5,729 bases of DNA from Deltaproteobacteria bacterium (GTDB lineage: Bacteria; Bdellovibrionota_C; UBA2361; JAAYZI01), in NCBI GenBank assembly GCA_012514925.1, contig JAAYZI010000043.1, positions 1-5,729 on the forward strand, given 5' to 3'. The notes beneath the pieces are model-generated. The model was not told where the DNA came from and did no database searches. It saw nothing but the letters and a program-made list of their open reading frames with translations. Positions within the stretch are counted from its first letter, which is position 1. Each line of letters begins with the position of its first letter. Below, in pieces: positions 1 through 4,965 of the stretch. The translations under genes and the position numbers were made by a program.

Positions 1-966
1 GGGTATAAAACAGCCGCTATTATTACCAATCCGTGGATGAAACCTGAATTTGGTGTGGTGAGGGGTTTTGACTCCTACACCTATTTTGATCGTGCTCCGG
101 CGGAGAAGGTAAATGCGGCGGCTTTTAAACTGATTCGCTCTCTTAAACAGGGGGCGCAGCCTTTTTTCCTGTACCTGCACTACATGGACCCTCACAATCC
201 ATACAAACCCCCGAAGGAATATGCCGCACGTTACGAAGGCCCGCTTAAAACAGTTGAATATCCCCCTAGGCAAGTAAAGTTTATGAGTCTGTACGATGGG
301 GAGATTCGCTATTTTGATGATCATTTCGGTAATCTCTTATCTTTTCTAAAACAAGAAGGGATCTACCAGGATGCCCGAATCATTTTGGCTTCTGACCACG
401 GCGAACAGTTTATGGAGCATGGCAATCAAGGCCATGGTTACCGCCTCTTTAATGAAGAACTCCGCGTACCACTAGTAATCAAGGGACCTGGTTTAAAGGG
501 CCATATCGACCTACCCGTAAGCCTTCTAGATCTTTATCCGACTGTGTTTGATCTGGTTGGCTTTGATCCCCCCCGACCACATCAAGGTTATTCCTTAGTG
601 AGCGAACTCGAACAAAGAGCCGAACATGGGTTACTAAGCGAAGTCCACCGTAATTTCAGCAGCAAAGCGTATCTTTCTCCGCAGGGTCATAAATTGATTT
701 TAGACTATAACTTAAATCTCGGCTTAATCCCCGCCGCCAACCATCCTGCAGAATTGGAGACTGTAACAGAGCCCGGCGCAAAGTATGGTGAAGAACTGAC
801 TAGCTCGAATGTTTCACTTAAGAAGGAGCTTCTTTCTAACTTTAAAGATCTTTACAAGGAGACTTTGAATTTATCACTGAGTTTGGCGGGAGGTTCTAAA
901 GACGCGGAGGTCTCTGTTTCTAAGGAGACTCTTAACGAACTAAAGTCTTTGGGCTACGTAAATTAA
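1..966 (+). CDS. Sulfatase family protein, 3' part (5' end outside window)
   Basis: The reading frame is open from base 1 (GYKTAAIITNPW...), so the first methionine at 37 is internal and the gene begins upstream of the window; 321 residues are visible. The C-terminal half of a sulfatase / alkaline-phosphatase-superfamily hydrolase is clear. In window numbering, LHYMDPHNPY is at about 59-68, LYDGEIRYFDD at 97-107, and the metal-site strand ASDHGE at 130-135, followed by EHGNQGHG and ELRVPLVIKGPG. The end, ELKSLGYVN, matches the usual LKSLGY tail. Family members hydrolyse sulfate esters or transfer phospho groups and are often exported or membrane-anchored. The nucleophile region (CxPSR-type) and any signal peptide lie outside the window, so neither substrate nor location can be given. 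It converges on the next gene with 38 bp between stops. Confidence 0.88.
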   Translation, partial: GYKTAAIITNPWMKPEFGVVRGFDSYTYFDRAPAEKVNAAAFKLIRSLKQGAQPFFLYLHYMDPHNPYKPPKEYAARYEGPLKTVEYPPRQVKFMSLYDGEIRYFDDHFGNLLSFLKQEGIYQDARIILASDHGEQFMEHGNQGHGYRLFNEELRVPLVIKGPGLKGHIDLPVSLLDLYPTVFDLVGFDPPRPHQGYSLVSELEQRAEHGLLSEVHRNFSSKAYLSPQGHKLILDYNLNLGLIPAANHPAELETVTEPGAKYGEELTSSNVSLKKELLSNFKDLYKETLNLSLSLAGGSKDAEVSVSKETLNELKSLGYVN

Positions 967-1004
967 TCCGGACACGTCACAGCGCGCAGCAGAAAGCTGC
1001 TAAG

Positions 1005-1583
1005 TCAGTGGCCAAGCTTCCGGTAGTAACTAAAAATCTCCTCAAATCCCTCCAAGAGGGAGTGCGTTAAAAGTGGATATCCACAGACCACGATGAAAAT
1101 CAGCAGGAACGCATCCAGCAACGCTTCCGTCCACGATGAAGTCTTAAACAGACCGAGCCCATAAGATCGTCGGCTCCACGGCGCAAAAAACGGCACACCC
1201 TCATGCGTAAGTGCATCTCCCAGAATGTGAGTTAGGTAGCCGAATCCAAGCCAGCTCATCCAACTTAGCCCATAGCGATACCCCACAAGCATTAGGATTA
1301 ACGCTAAAAGCGGCCAGTGAAAAAACCCACGGTGCTTGCTGATCATCTGGACCAGCTCCGCAACCATCTGCCCAATCCAATTAAAAAAAACAACTGCAAA
1401 GCGCGGGAGCACCCTCTTTAGCAGGGTGCCCGGTTTGGTGATAGAACCCCGCCCGTCTATATCCGGCAGAAGCGCTCCTATTAGAACGCAGAATAAACCT
1501 AAACGGTCAGGCGTTATTCCCGTCGTTCTTCCCACGGCAACCGTAGCCGCTAAAGCAAATATCGCGTGTGATGGCCCTACCAT
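1005..1583 (-). CDS. YdjM/DUF457-type inner-membrane metal-dependent hydrolase-like protein
   Basis: This 192-residue protein carries the full motif set of the DUF457 (YdjM) family: an N-terminal SH (5-6), LPDID (39-43), HRGFFH (84-89) and YLTHILGDALTHEGVPFFAP (116-135). The conserved His and Asp residues are why the family is annotated as membrane-bound metal-dependent hydrolase, but its substrate is unknown. Hydrophobic stretches at about 25-40, 91-104, 108-122 and 155-173 predict several membrane helices, as usual for the family. The ATG at 1583 is supported by AGGTG (1591-1595, minus strand) 7 nt upstream. YdjM in Escherichia coli is LexA-controlled, but I see no SOS box here. The gene stands alone: its 5' side faces the 117-bp inverted repeat at 1624-1740, and the terminator at 1792-1827 isolates it from transcription starting further right. 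Confidence 0.88.
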   Translation of the reverse strand: MVGPSHAIFALAATVAVGRTTGITPDRLGLFCVLIGALLPDIDGRGSITKPGTLLKRVLPRFAVVFFNWIGQMVAELVQMISKHRGFFHWPLLALILMLVGYRYGLSWMSWLGFGYLTHILGDALTHEGVPFFAPWSRRSYGLGLFKTSSWTEALLDAFLLIFIVVCGYPLLTHSLLEGFEEIFSYYRKLGH

Positions 1584-1623
1584 GTCTAAACACCTAGCAG
1601 CTAACCCGCATTCTCATTTATAG

Positions 1624-1740
1624 CCGGTAACTGTTCACATAAAATTCTTATCAGTACCATTTTTAATCATGTGTAATCATTATTTTTTACCACTATATGA
1701 TAATCTGATAATCGCACTTATTCATACGAACGGTTACCGG
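1624..1740. repeat. 117-bp imperfect inverted repeat element
   Basis: The left arm CCGGTAACTGTTCACATAAA (1624-1643) is matched by the reverse complement of 1721-1740, CCGGTAACCGTTCGTATGAA. That is 16 of 20 identities, and all four differences are transitions. Folded as minus-strand RNA, 19 of 20 positions can pair if G-U is counted. A second nested pair is TTATCAG (1648-1654) with CTGATAA (1705-1711). The interior is AT-rich. TATAG occurs directly left of the element (1619-1623) and again at 1745-1749, 4 bp past its right end. It could be a MITE-like insertion remnant, a structured leader for the gene at 1005-1583, or paired operator sites. No transposase is present. Confidence 0.6.
1664..1713. 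repeat. Clustered short direct repeats inside the inverted repeat
   Basis: TAATCAT occurs at 1664-1670 and 1674-1680, exactly 10 bp apart. TGATAATC occurs twice in perfect tandem at 1698-1705 and 1706-1713. The related TGAT/ATCA cores on both sides of an AT-rich centre could be regulator boxes upstream of the gene at 1005-1583, but AT-rich DNA yields such repeats by chance. I infer no specific protein. Confidence 0.35.
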
Positions 1741-1791
1741 ATGCTATAGCCAAGAGAAAGTGCAAGCGGGCGGGGGCCAAGGAAGGGAAAG

Positions 1792-1827
1792 AAAAAAACA
1801 GGACGGGCTGGGATTGGCCCGCCCTGT
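1792..1827 (-). terminator. Strong rho-independent terminator, minus strand
   Basis: On the minus strand, ACAGGGCGGGC (1827-1817) and GCCCGTCCTGT (1808-1798) form an 11-bp stem with one G-U pair and an 8-nt loop (CAATCCCA). It runs straight into seven T, the first of which closes the stem. The plus strand has no T run after the stem, so direction is clear. No reading frame ends just upstream of it. The nearest upstream signal is the sigma-54 promoter at 1897-1913. Confidence 0.85.
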
Positions 1828-1886
1828 GAGCGCGAAGTGCCGTTTGTCAGAGATCTAGGGGAAGTAGTCTCAATTATCAAAGTCAA
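1792..1886 (-). ncRNA. Predicted sigma-54-dependent small RNA, about 95 nt
   Basis: The transcript is predicted from a perfect sigma-54 promoter (1897-1913) and an intrinsic terminator (1792-1827) in the same orientation. With C1898 as position -12, the start falls near 1886. The roughly 59 nt between start and terminator stem contain no ATG on this strand and no plausible ribosome binding site. A first hairpin pairs GAGA (1871-1868) with UCUC (1853-1850) and CUA (1867-1865) with UAG (1857-1855), with one bulged A at 1854 and a 7-nt loop CUUCCCC. The terminator forms the second hairpin, ending in a U tract suitable for Hfq. Qrr RNAs of Vibrio and GlmY of enterobacteria are established precedents for sigma-54-driven regulatory RNAs; I see no evident similarity to either, and I match it to no known RNA family. 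Confidence 0.62.
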
Positions 1887-1896
1887 AACTAGTATG

Positions 1897-1913
1897 AGCA
1901 AACAACGTGCCAA
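1897..1913 (-). promoter_or_regulatory. Sigma-54 (RpoN) -24/-12 promoter
   Basis: The minus strand reads TTGGCACGTTGTTTGCT, a full match to the sigma-54 consensus TTGGCACRNNNNTTGCW, with GG at 1911-1910 and GC at 1899-1898 correctly spaced. It points leftward to the terminator at 1792-1827, with no gene between. Just upstream (1916-1933) CCTAGAG and CTCTTAGG form a short imperfect inverted repeat that could be an operator. I see no clear IHF site between promoter and upstream palindrome. Confidence 0.85.
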
Positions 1914-2003
1914 CTCCTAGAGAACCTCTTAGGTACCCATGTTACTGATCGGTCCCTAACCACCGCTTAGTCTTGGCGCTTATCATCCCATATTACCGAA
2001 CCC

Positions 2004-2022
2004 TGTTCCATTGAATAGAACA
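2004..2022. promoter_or_regulatory. Candidate enhancer (UAS) palindrome for a sigma-54 activator
   Basis: TGTTCCATTGAATAGAACA pairs at 8 of 9 positions around a central base. Its centre (2013) lies about 127 bp upstream of the start predicted for the sigma-54 promoter, within the 80-150 bp range usual for bacterial enhancer-binding protein sites. It does not match the NtrC site. The activator is unknown and not encoded in the window. Confidence 0.45.
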
Positions 2023-2064
2023 AAGAGGCTCAACGTGCGAGAGTTTATCTGTTTTTGCCAGTTT

Positions 2065-2134
2065 TAGAGCTGCTAATTTCAACAAACTTAAATTAGATTA
2101 TTGACGTTCTAACTTTAAGCAGTTAGAAGCTCTA
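2065..2134. other. Nested stem-loop structure
   Basis: The outer arms TAGAGCTGCTAA (2065-2076) and TTAGAAGCTCTA (2123-2134) pair at 11 of 12 positions. Inside them CTTAAATTAG (2087-2096) and CTAACTTTAAG (2109-2119) pair over 10 bp with one bulged C (2113), around a 12-nt loop. The structure sits 80 bp before the gene at 2214 and could be a leader or small-RNA fold, a regulator site or a repeat remnant. A weak promoter-like pair, TTGACG (2101-2106) and TAGAAG (2124-2129) with a 17-bp spacer, lies within it; if real, RNA starting there would not contain the fold. Confidence 0.5.
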
Positions 2135-2213
2135 GTTGTATTGAGGCAACCAGGGTTTTGTCGGTTCGAATCTATCGATTTCATTTGTTTTCCAGGGGGA
2201 GAGTCAGAACGAA

Positions 2214-2540
2214 ATGAGTAATTCATCAGCACTCAGCAGGTTTGCTCCAGAAAGGGAGGAAGAATATGAAGCCAGTTCCCCGGTAAAACCAGAAAGAAAT
2301 CTTTTGGCGGCGGTTCTGGCTAGGGCCATTTGCGATGCGTTTGGCACCGCCCACTGCGAGCGGCACGTAGTAAGAAGCGCCAGACAGTGGTTATTTGGAA
2401 GGTTGACCCCCAAGAAGCCTTTTAGCTTCGCCTGGGTAGCGTTGCATTTGGACTTGGATCCAATCTCCTTACAGGAGAGCCTGCACTGCTACGAAGGTAA
2501 TCCTGAGGGGATTCAGGAGCGGCTCTCGCTGCTGCGTTAA
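2214..2540 (+). CDS. Small conserved hypothetical protein (PFSF...LDLDP motif)
   Basis: This 108-residue soluble protein has no signal peptide or membrane segment. After a polar, Glu-rich N-terminus (1-28), LLAAVLARAICDAFG (30-44) predicts a helix. Then come ARQWLFG (56-62) and PFSFAWVALHLDLDPISLQESL (69-90). The pattern A..WL...PFSF.......LDP..L recalls, from memory, a family of short uncharacterised proteins common in Deltaproteobacteria and some other phyla; their function is unknown. The C-terminal part may be helix-turn-helix-like, which is only a guess. The ATG at 2214 is the first possible start after a stop at 2142. Its best Shine-Dalgarno stretch, AGGGGGA (2194-2200), is 13 nt away, unusually far. 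The stem-loop at 2065-2134 and the start of the minus-strand sigma-54 unit lie upstream. No terminator follows it. Confidence 0.72.
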   Translation: MSNSSALSRFAPEREEEYEASSPVKPERNLLAAVLARAICDAFGTAHCERHVVRSARQWLFGRLTPKKPFSFAWVALHLDLDPISLQESLHCYEGNPEGIQERLSLLR

Positions 2541-2551
2541 TACGGTCACGG

Positions 2552-2557
2552 TATAAT
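2552..2557 (+). promoter_or_regulatory. Candidate -10 box for the small membrane protein gene
   Basis: A perfect TATAAT lies 11 bp after the preceding stop codon and about 56 bp before the ATG at 2614. No good -35 box is found at 16-18 bp upstream, and the extended -10 TG is only half matched. Transcription would begin near 2564. Confidence 0.4.
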
Positions 2558-2613
2558 TTGCTTGATGTTACAAACGTGGCCTGCGTGCTGTTTCCTTGAT
2601 AGTATCGGGGACC

Positions 2614-2796
2614 ATGGAACTAAACGATCTTACTTACAATCGACGTCTTGTTTTTTTTGTATCCTTAATTGCAGCAGGTATTATAATCAAGCTTTTCCTT
2701 AGCGCTGAACAACACGACAATTGGGCCGGTTTTTTCTACTCAAGTTTGCATGTTGGAGTCGTTGGCGTGGGAACTCTGCTAGCTCTTAAAAAGTAG
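2614..2796 (+). CDS. Small two-helix membrane protein, hypothetical
   Basis: The frame encodes 60 residues from ATG 2614; a TTG at 2596 would add six residues but is a less likely start. Residues about 11-31 (RLVFFVSLIAAGIIIKLFL region) and 39-57 (SSLHVGVVGVGTLLAL region) are strongly hydrophobic and separated by a polar turn containing EQHDNW. It ends in two lysines, which suggests a hairpin in the inner membrane with the C-terminus inside. GGGGA (2605-2609) is close to the ATG, so initiation may be weak. A perfect TATAAT at 2552-2557 precedes it. Its stop is only 4 bp from the stop of the convergent gene. I do not recognise a family; chance coding is possible. Confidence 0.5.
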   Translation: MELNDLTYNRRLVFFVSLIAAGIIIKLFLSAEQHDNWAGFFYSSLHVGVVGVGTLLALKK

Positions 2797-2800
2797 GTGA

Positions 2801-3526
2801 TTACTCCGCTGCAAGTCTTATCTGCAACTCTTTCAACTTTTCTTCCGTCCCCATATCAATCCAGTACACTTCCGTCATAGGGAATGTGGTCAAACGATAC
2901 CCTGCCCGAATCGCCTTCAAGTAAGGAGTGAAAAATGAGAAGGCTCCTTCTTCTTGATTAAGAAAATCAAAAATCCGAGTAGAAGCCATGTGTATTCCGA
3001 TGAAGGTCATCGGGGCGCTATTTTCAGTGTTTCCGTGCAAATCACGCATACCTGTGGCGGAGTTAACTAAACCTCTGATGTCTCCACTTTCATCCACGCA
3101 TAAACAGCTATCAGTTTGAGGAGGAACCGCAACAAGTGTAGCCAAAGCATCTCTGGCGTTATGATAGGTAATTAGTTCTTGCAAACAAAGGTCGGTATAG
3201 ATATCTGCATTATGTACCAAGAAGGAGGACTCGCCCTTAAAGAAGGGTGCTGCTTGTTTAATACCTCCACCCGTCCCCAGAATATTTTCTTCATAAGAGA
3301 ATTCCACTTTTATCCCAAAGTAATCCTTGGCTCGCACAAACTGCTCTACCTGGGACGCAAGGTGGTGGAGATTGATCACAACCTCATTAATGCCAGCGCG
3401 CTTTAACCGTTCAACCGTGTGTTCGAGCATGGTCTTCGACCCTGCCGTAAGAAGGCACTTAGGAGTTTCCTCAGTGATTTTTCCAAGCCGCGTTCCAAAC
3501 CCAGCCGCCAGAATCATAGCTTTCAT
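2801..3526 (-). CDS. Sugar-phosphate nucleotidyltransferase, MurU/HddC-like
   Basis: This is a complete 241-residue GT-A-fold nucleotidyltransferase joining an NTP to a sugar 1-phosphate with release of pyrophosphate, in the cytoplasm. LAAGFGTRLG (6-15) is the nucleotide-binding signature, followed by ETPKCLL with Lys23. ILGTGGGI (82-89) contacts the base and sugar. HNADIYTD (105-112) holds the metal-binding Asp108, and YWIDMGTEEKL (221-231) holds the second Asp224. There is no C-terminal left-handed beta-helix, so it is a short uridylyltransferase/guanylyltransferase type like MurU (MurNAc-1-phosphate recycling) or HddC (heptose). The substrate cannot be chosen from sequence alone. The kinase that often accompanies such genes is not adjacent. 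ATG 3526 has no clear Shine-Dalgarno sequence; a second ATG lies three codons in. It diverges from fliG across a 239-bp spacer. Confidence 0.88.
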   Translation of the reverse strand: MKAMILAAGFGTRLGKITEETPKCLLTAGSKTMLEHTVERLKRAGINEVVINLHHLASQVEQFVRAKDYFGIKVEFSYEENILGTGGGIKQAAPFFKGESSFLVHNADIYTDLCLQELITYHNARDALATLVAVPPQTDSCLCVDESGDIRGLVNSATGMRDLHGNTENSAPMTFIGIHMASTRIFDFLNQEEGAFSFFTPYLKAIRAGYRLTTFPMTEVYWIDMGTEEKLKELQIRLAAE

Positions 3527-3596
3527 AAGTTCAAGACTAACACAGTCACTTTACGCTTCAAGCTCTCAGGCTGGGGGGTGGCGCGGAGTTAATTTC

Positions 3597-3614
3597 ACTT
3601 TCTCCGGAGAAAGT
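3597..3614. promoter_or_regulatory. Perfect 18-bp palindrome, copy 1 (operator-like)
   Basis: ACTTTCTCCGGAGAAAGT is its own exact reverse complement. It lies in the divergent spacer between the nucleotidyltransferase gene and fliG. A near-identical copy is at 5704-5727. With no unpaired loop and no T run it is poor as a terminator and looks like the binding site of a dimeric regulator. Confidence 0.55.
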
Positions 3615-3618
3615 AATA

Positions 3619-3635
3619 TTTATGTGAACGGATAC
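3619..3635 (+). repeat. Third copy of the 17-mer found in the 1624-1740 arms
   Basis: TTTATGTGAACGGATAC matches the minus-strand left arm of the 117-bp repeat (TTTATGTGAACAGTTAC) at 15 of 17 positions and its right arm (TTCATACGAACGGTTAC) at 13 of 17. It stands 4 bp after the perfect palindrome. It could be a shared regulator half-site or the remnant end of the same element. Confidence 0.4.
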
Positions 3636-3677
3636 AAGAGGTGCCCATCACAAAAATAATTGAATAATATAAAGGGG

Positions 3678-3704
3678 TTAGGTTTTAAACAAACTGGCTG
3701 ATAC
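3678..3704 (+). promoter_or_regulatory. Candidate sigma-28 (FliA) promoter for fliG
   Basis: TTAGGTTT, 11 bp, then GCTGATAC compares with the enteric FliA consensus TAAAGTTT-N11-GCCGATAA at 6 of 8 positions in each box with exact spacing. Transcription would start near 3711, giving a leader of about 55 nt before ATG 3766. A sigma-70 reading of the same region is weaker. fliG is usually a middle-class flagellar gene, so sigma-28 control would be atypical. Confidence 0.35.
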
Positions 3705-3765
3705 CTATTCCACCGATCTGTCATCAAAACAAACAGGCACGGGGTTTATCCTCTCTCTGATTAGT

Positions 3766-4767
3766 ATGGCACCACGCGAATTATCTAACACCGAAAAGGC
3801 GGCAGTCGCACTGCTGGGCATGGGTAAAGAGCTCGCCTCCACTGTGCTCACCCATTTGAGCGAACCTGAGGTCAAACGCATCAGCCGCGCCTTTATGTCA
3901 GTCTCGGAAGTTGATCGTGAGACCCAGTTTGAAGTCTGTAAAGAATTTCGCAACATGCTCAAAGCCGGCGAAGTTATGCTGGTTGATGGCCGTGAATTCG
4001 CCAAGGACGTAATCAGCGAGGCCTTCGGCGATGCAGCCGGGGAAGGCTTGCTCGAGTACATTACAGGTGCGCGGAAGGAGCCTATCAGCGCGATTATTCA
4101 TGATGTGCCGGAGAAGATCCTAAACGCTTTCATCACTTCAGAACACCCGCAAACAGTCGCTTTTTTGATGACTAAGATGCATCCAGATCAGAGTGCTCAT
4201 GTGCTGCAGACCATGCCAGAGGATATGCAAACCGACATTCTCATCCGTATTGCCAATCTCAACAATGTTAAGGCCGACGTTGTAGACGAAGTGCGAGAAG
4301 TGCTCAGGGCACAGCTACGGGGCACCGGTATCAACGAAGAGGAGGTCAGCGGACCCAAATCGGCCGCCGATATTCTCAATTTTGTTGATCGCACCAATGA
4401 AGAGCGAATCCTGGCCGAAATTGAAGAGATGTATCCAGACCTGGCAGAACAGATCCGGAATCTGATGTTCACCTTTGAGGATATCAAAAAGATTGACGAC
4501 CGCGGCGTTCAGACCGTGCTTAAAGAAGTGCCACGCGATCAGCTGGTCCTGGCTCTTAAGACTGCCAGTACGGACCTCTCCGAACTTCTCTACCGCAACG
4601 TTTCTCAACGCGCCGCTGCTATGATTAAGGAAGACCTGGAAGCCTTAGGTCCCGTCAAACTAAAGGATGTGGAAAAAGCTCAACAGGGCATTGTGGATAT
4701 TGTGCGGCGTCTTGAAGCTGAAGGTAAGGTCTTTGTGGGTGGCTCTTCTGAAGAGGCGTTTGTGTAA
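3766..4767 (+). CDS. fliG: Flagellar motor switch protein FliG
   Basis: FliG forms the C-ring layer that binds the MS-ring protein FliF, receives FliM signals and meets the stator MotA to generate torque. All three regions are present over 333 residues, the normal length. The N-terminal domain begins SNTEKAAVALLGMG (7-20). The middle domain carries SEHPQT with EHPQ at 126-129, and the C-terminal region has MFTFEDI at 234-240 (MFVF-type hinge). Charged residues aligned with Escherichia coli K264, R281, D288, D289 and R297 are K265, R282, E289, D290 and K298, so torque function should be intact. ATG 3766 has no Shine-Dalgarno sequence; the frame is open back to 3682 but offers no ATG or GTG. 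No other flagellar gene is adjacent, which is unusual because fliG normally lies with fliF and fliH. No clear terminator follows. Confidence 0.97.
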   Translation: MAPRELSNTEKAAVALLGMGKELASTVLTHLSEPEVKRISRAFMSVSEVDRETQFEVCKEFRNMLKAGEVMLVDGREFAKDVISEAFGDAAGEGLLEYITGARKEPISAIIHDVPEKILNAFITSEHPQTVAFLMTKMHPDQSAHVLQTMPEDMQTDILIRIANLNNVKADVVDEVREVLRAQLRGTGINEEEVSGPKSAADILNFVDRTNEERILAEIEEMYPDLAEQIRNLMFTFEDIKKIDDRGVQTVLKEVPRDQLVLALKTASTDLSELLYRNVSQRAAAMIKEDLEALGPVKLKDVEKAQQGIVDIVRRLEAEGKVFVGGSSEEAFV

Positions 4768-4828
4768 ATCTGGGAAAACTCCTTCTCGTAAACGCTTTGG
4801 TCGCTACCTAAGCATATTAATACGTCGT

Positions 4829-4857
4829 TTGTCATTCCTTAGCCGTGGTATTGTACT
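4829..4857 (+). promoter_or_regulatory. Weak sigma-70-like promoter before the Yip1-domain gene
   Basis: TTGTCA (4829-4834) and TGTACT (4852-4857) are 17 bp apart and match the consensus at 5 and 4 of 6 positions. TATACT at 4867-4872 is an alternative -10 box without a good -35. The leader would be about 100 nt. This supports separate transcription from fliG but does not prove it. Confidence 0.3.
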
Positions 4858-4965
4858 ATCCTCAAGTATACTGATACATTGCAGGGGTTAATTTTAATCT
4901 GCAAGGCTGCGTCCCTTGGTAGTTAGACCGTAAGAGAAGCGGCATCTTAAATACGGGAGATTCGC

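Noticed and set aside
988..1001. AGCAG/CTGCT hairpin between two converging genes
   Set aside because: It has a stem of only 5 bp with no T run in either direction, too weak to call a terminator.
1336..1623. 95-codon open frame on the plus strand
   Set aside because: It runs largely antisense to the motif-rich gene at 1005-1583 and shows no domain.
2061..2071. GTTTTAGAGCT, identical to the start of some type II CRISPR repeats
   Set aside because: It occurs once, has no spacers or cas genes, and is explained by the outer arm of the stem-loop at 2065-2134.
2161..2175. GGTTCGAATC, resembling a tRNA T-loop
   Set aside because: The flanking bases do not form a T stem, and no acceptor or anticodon arm can be built upstream.
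2251..2268. Strong GGGAGGA followed by ATG at 2266
   Set aside because: The frame ends after six codons, and the ATG is out of frame inside the gene at 2214-2540.
2341..2357. TTGGCAC...TGC, a sigma-54 look-alike on the plus strand
   Set aside because: The GC element is one base too far from GG, and the site lies inside the coding frame at 2214-2540.
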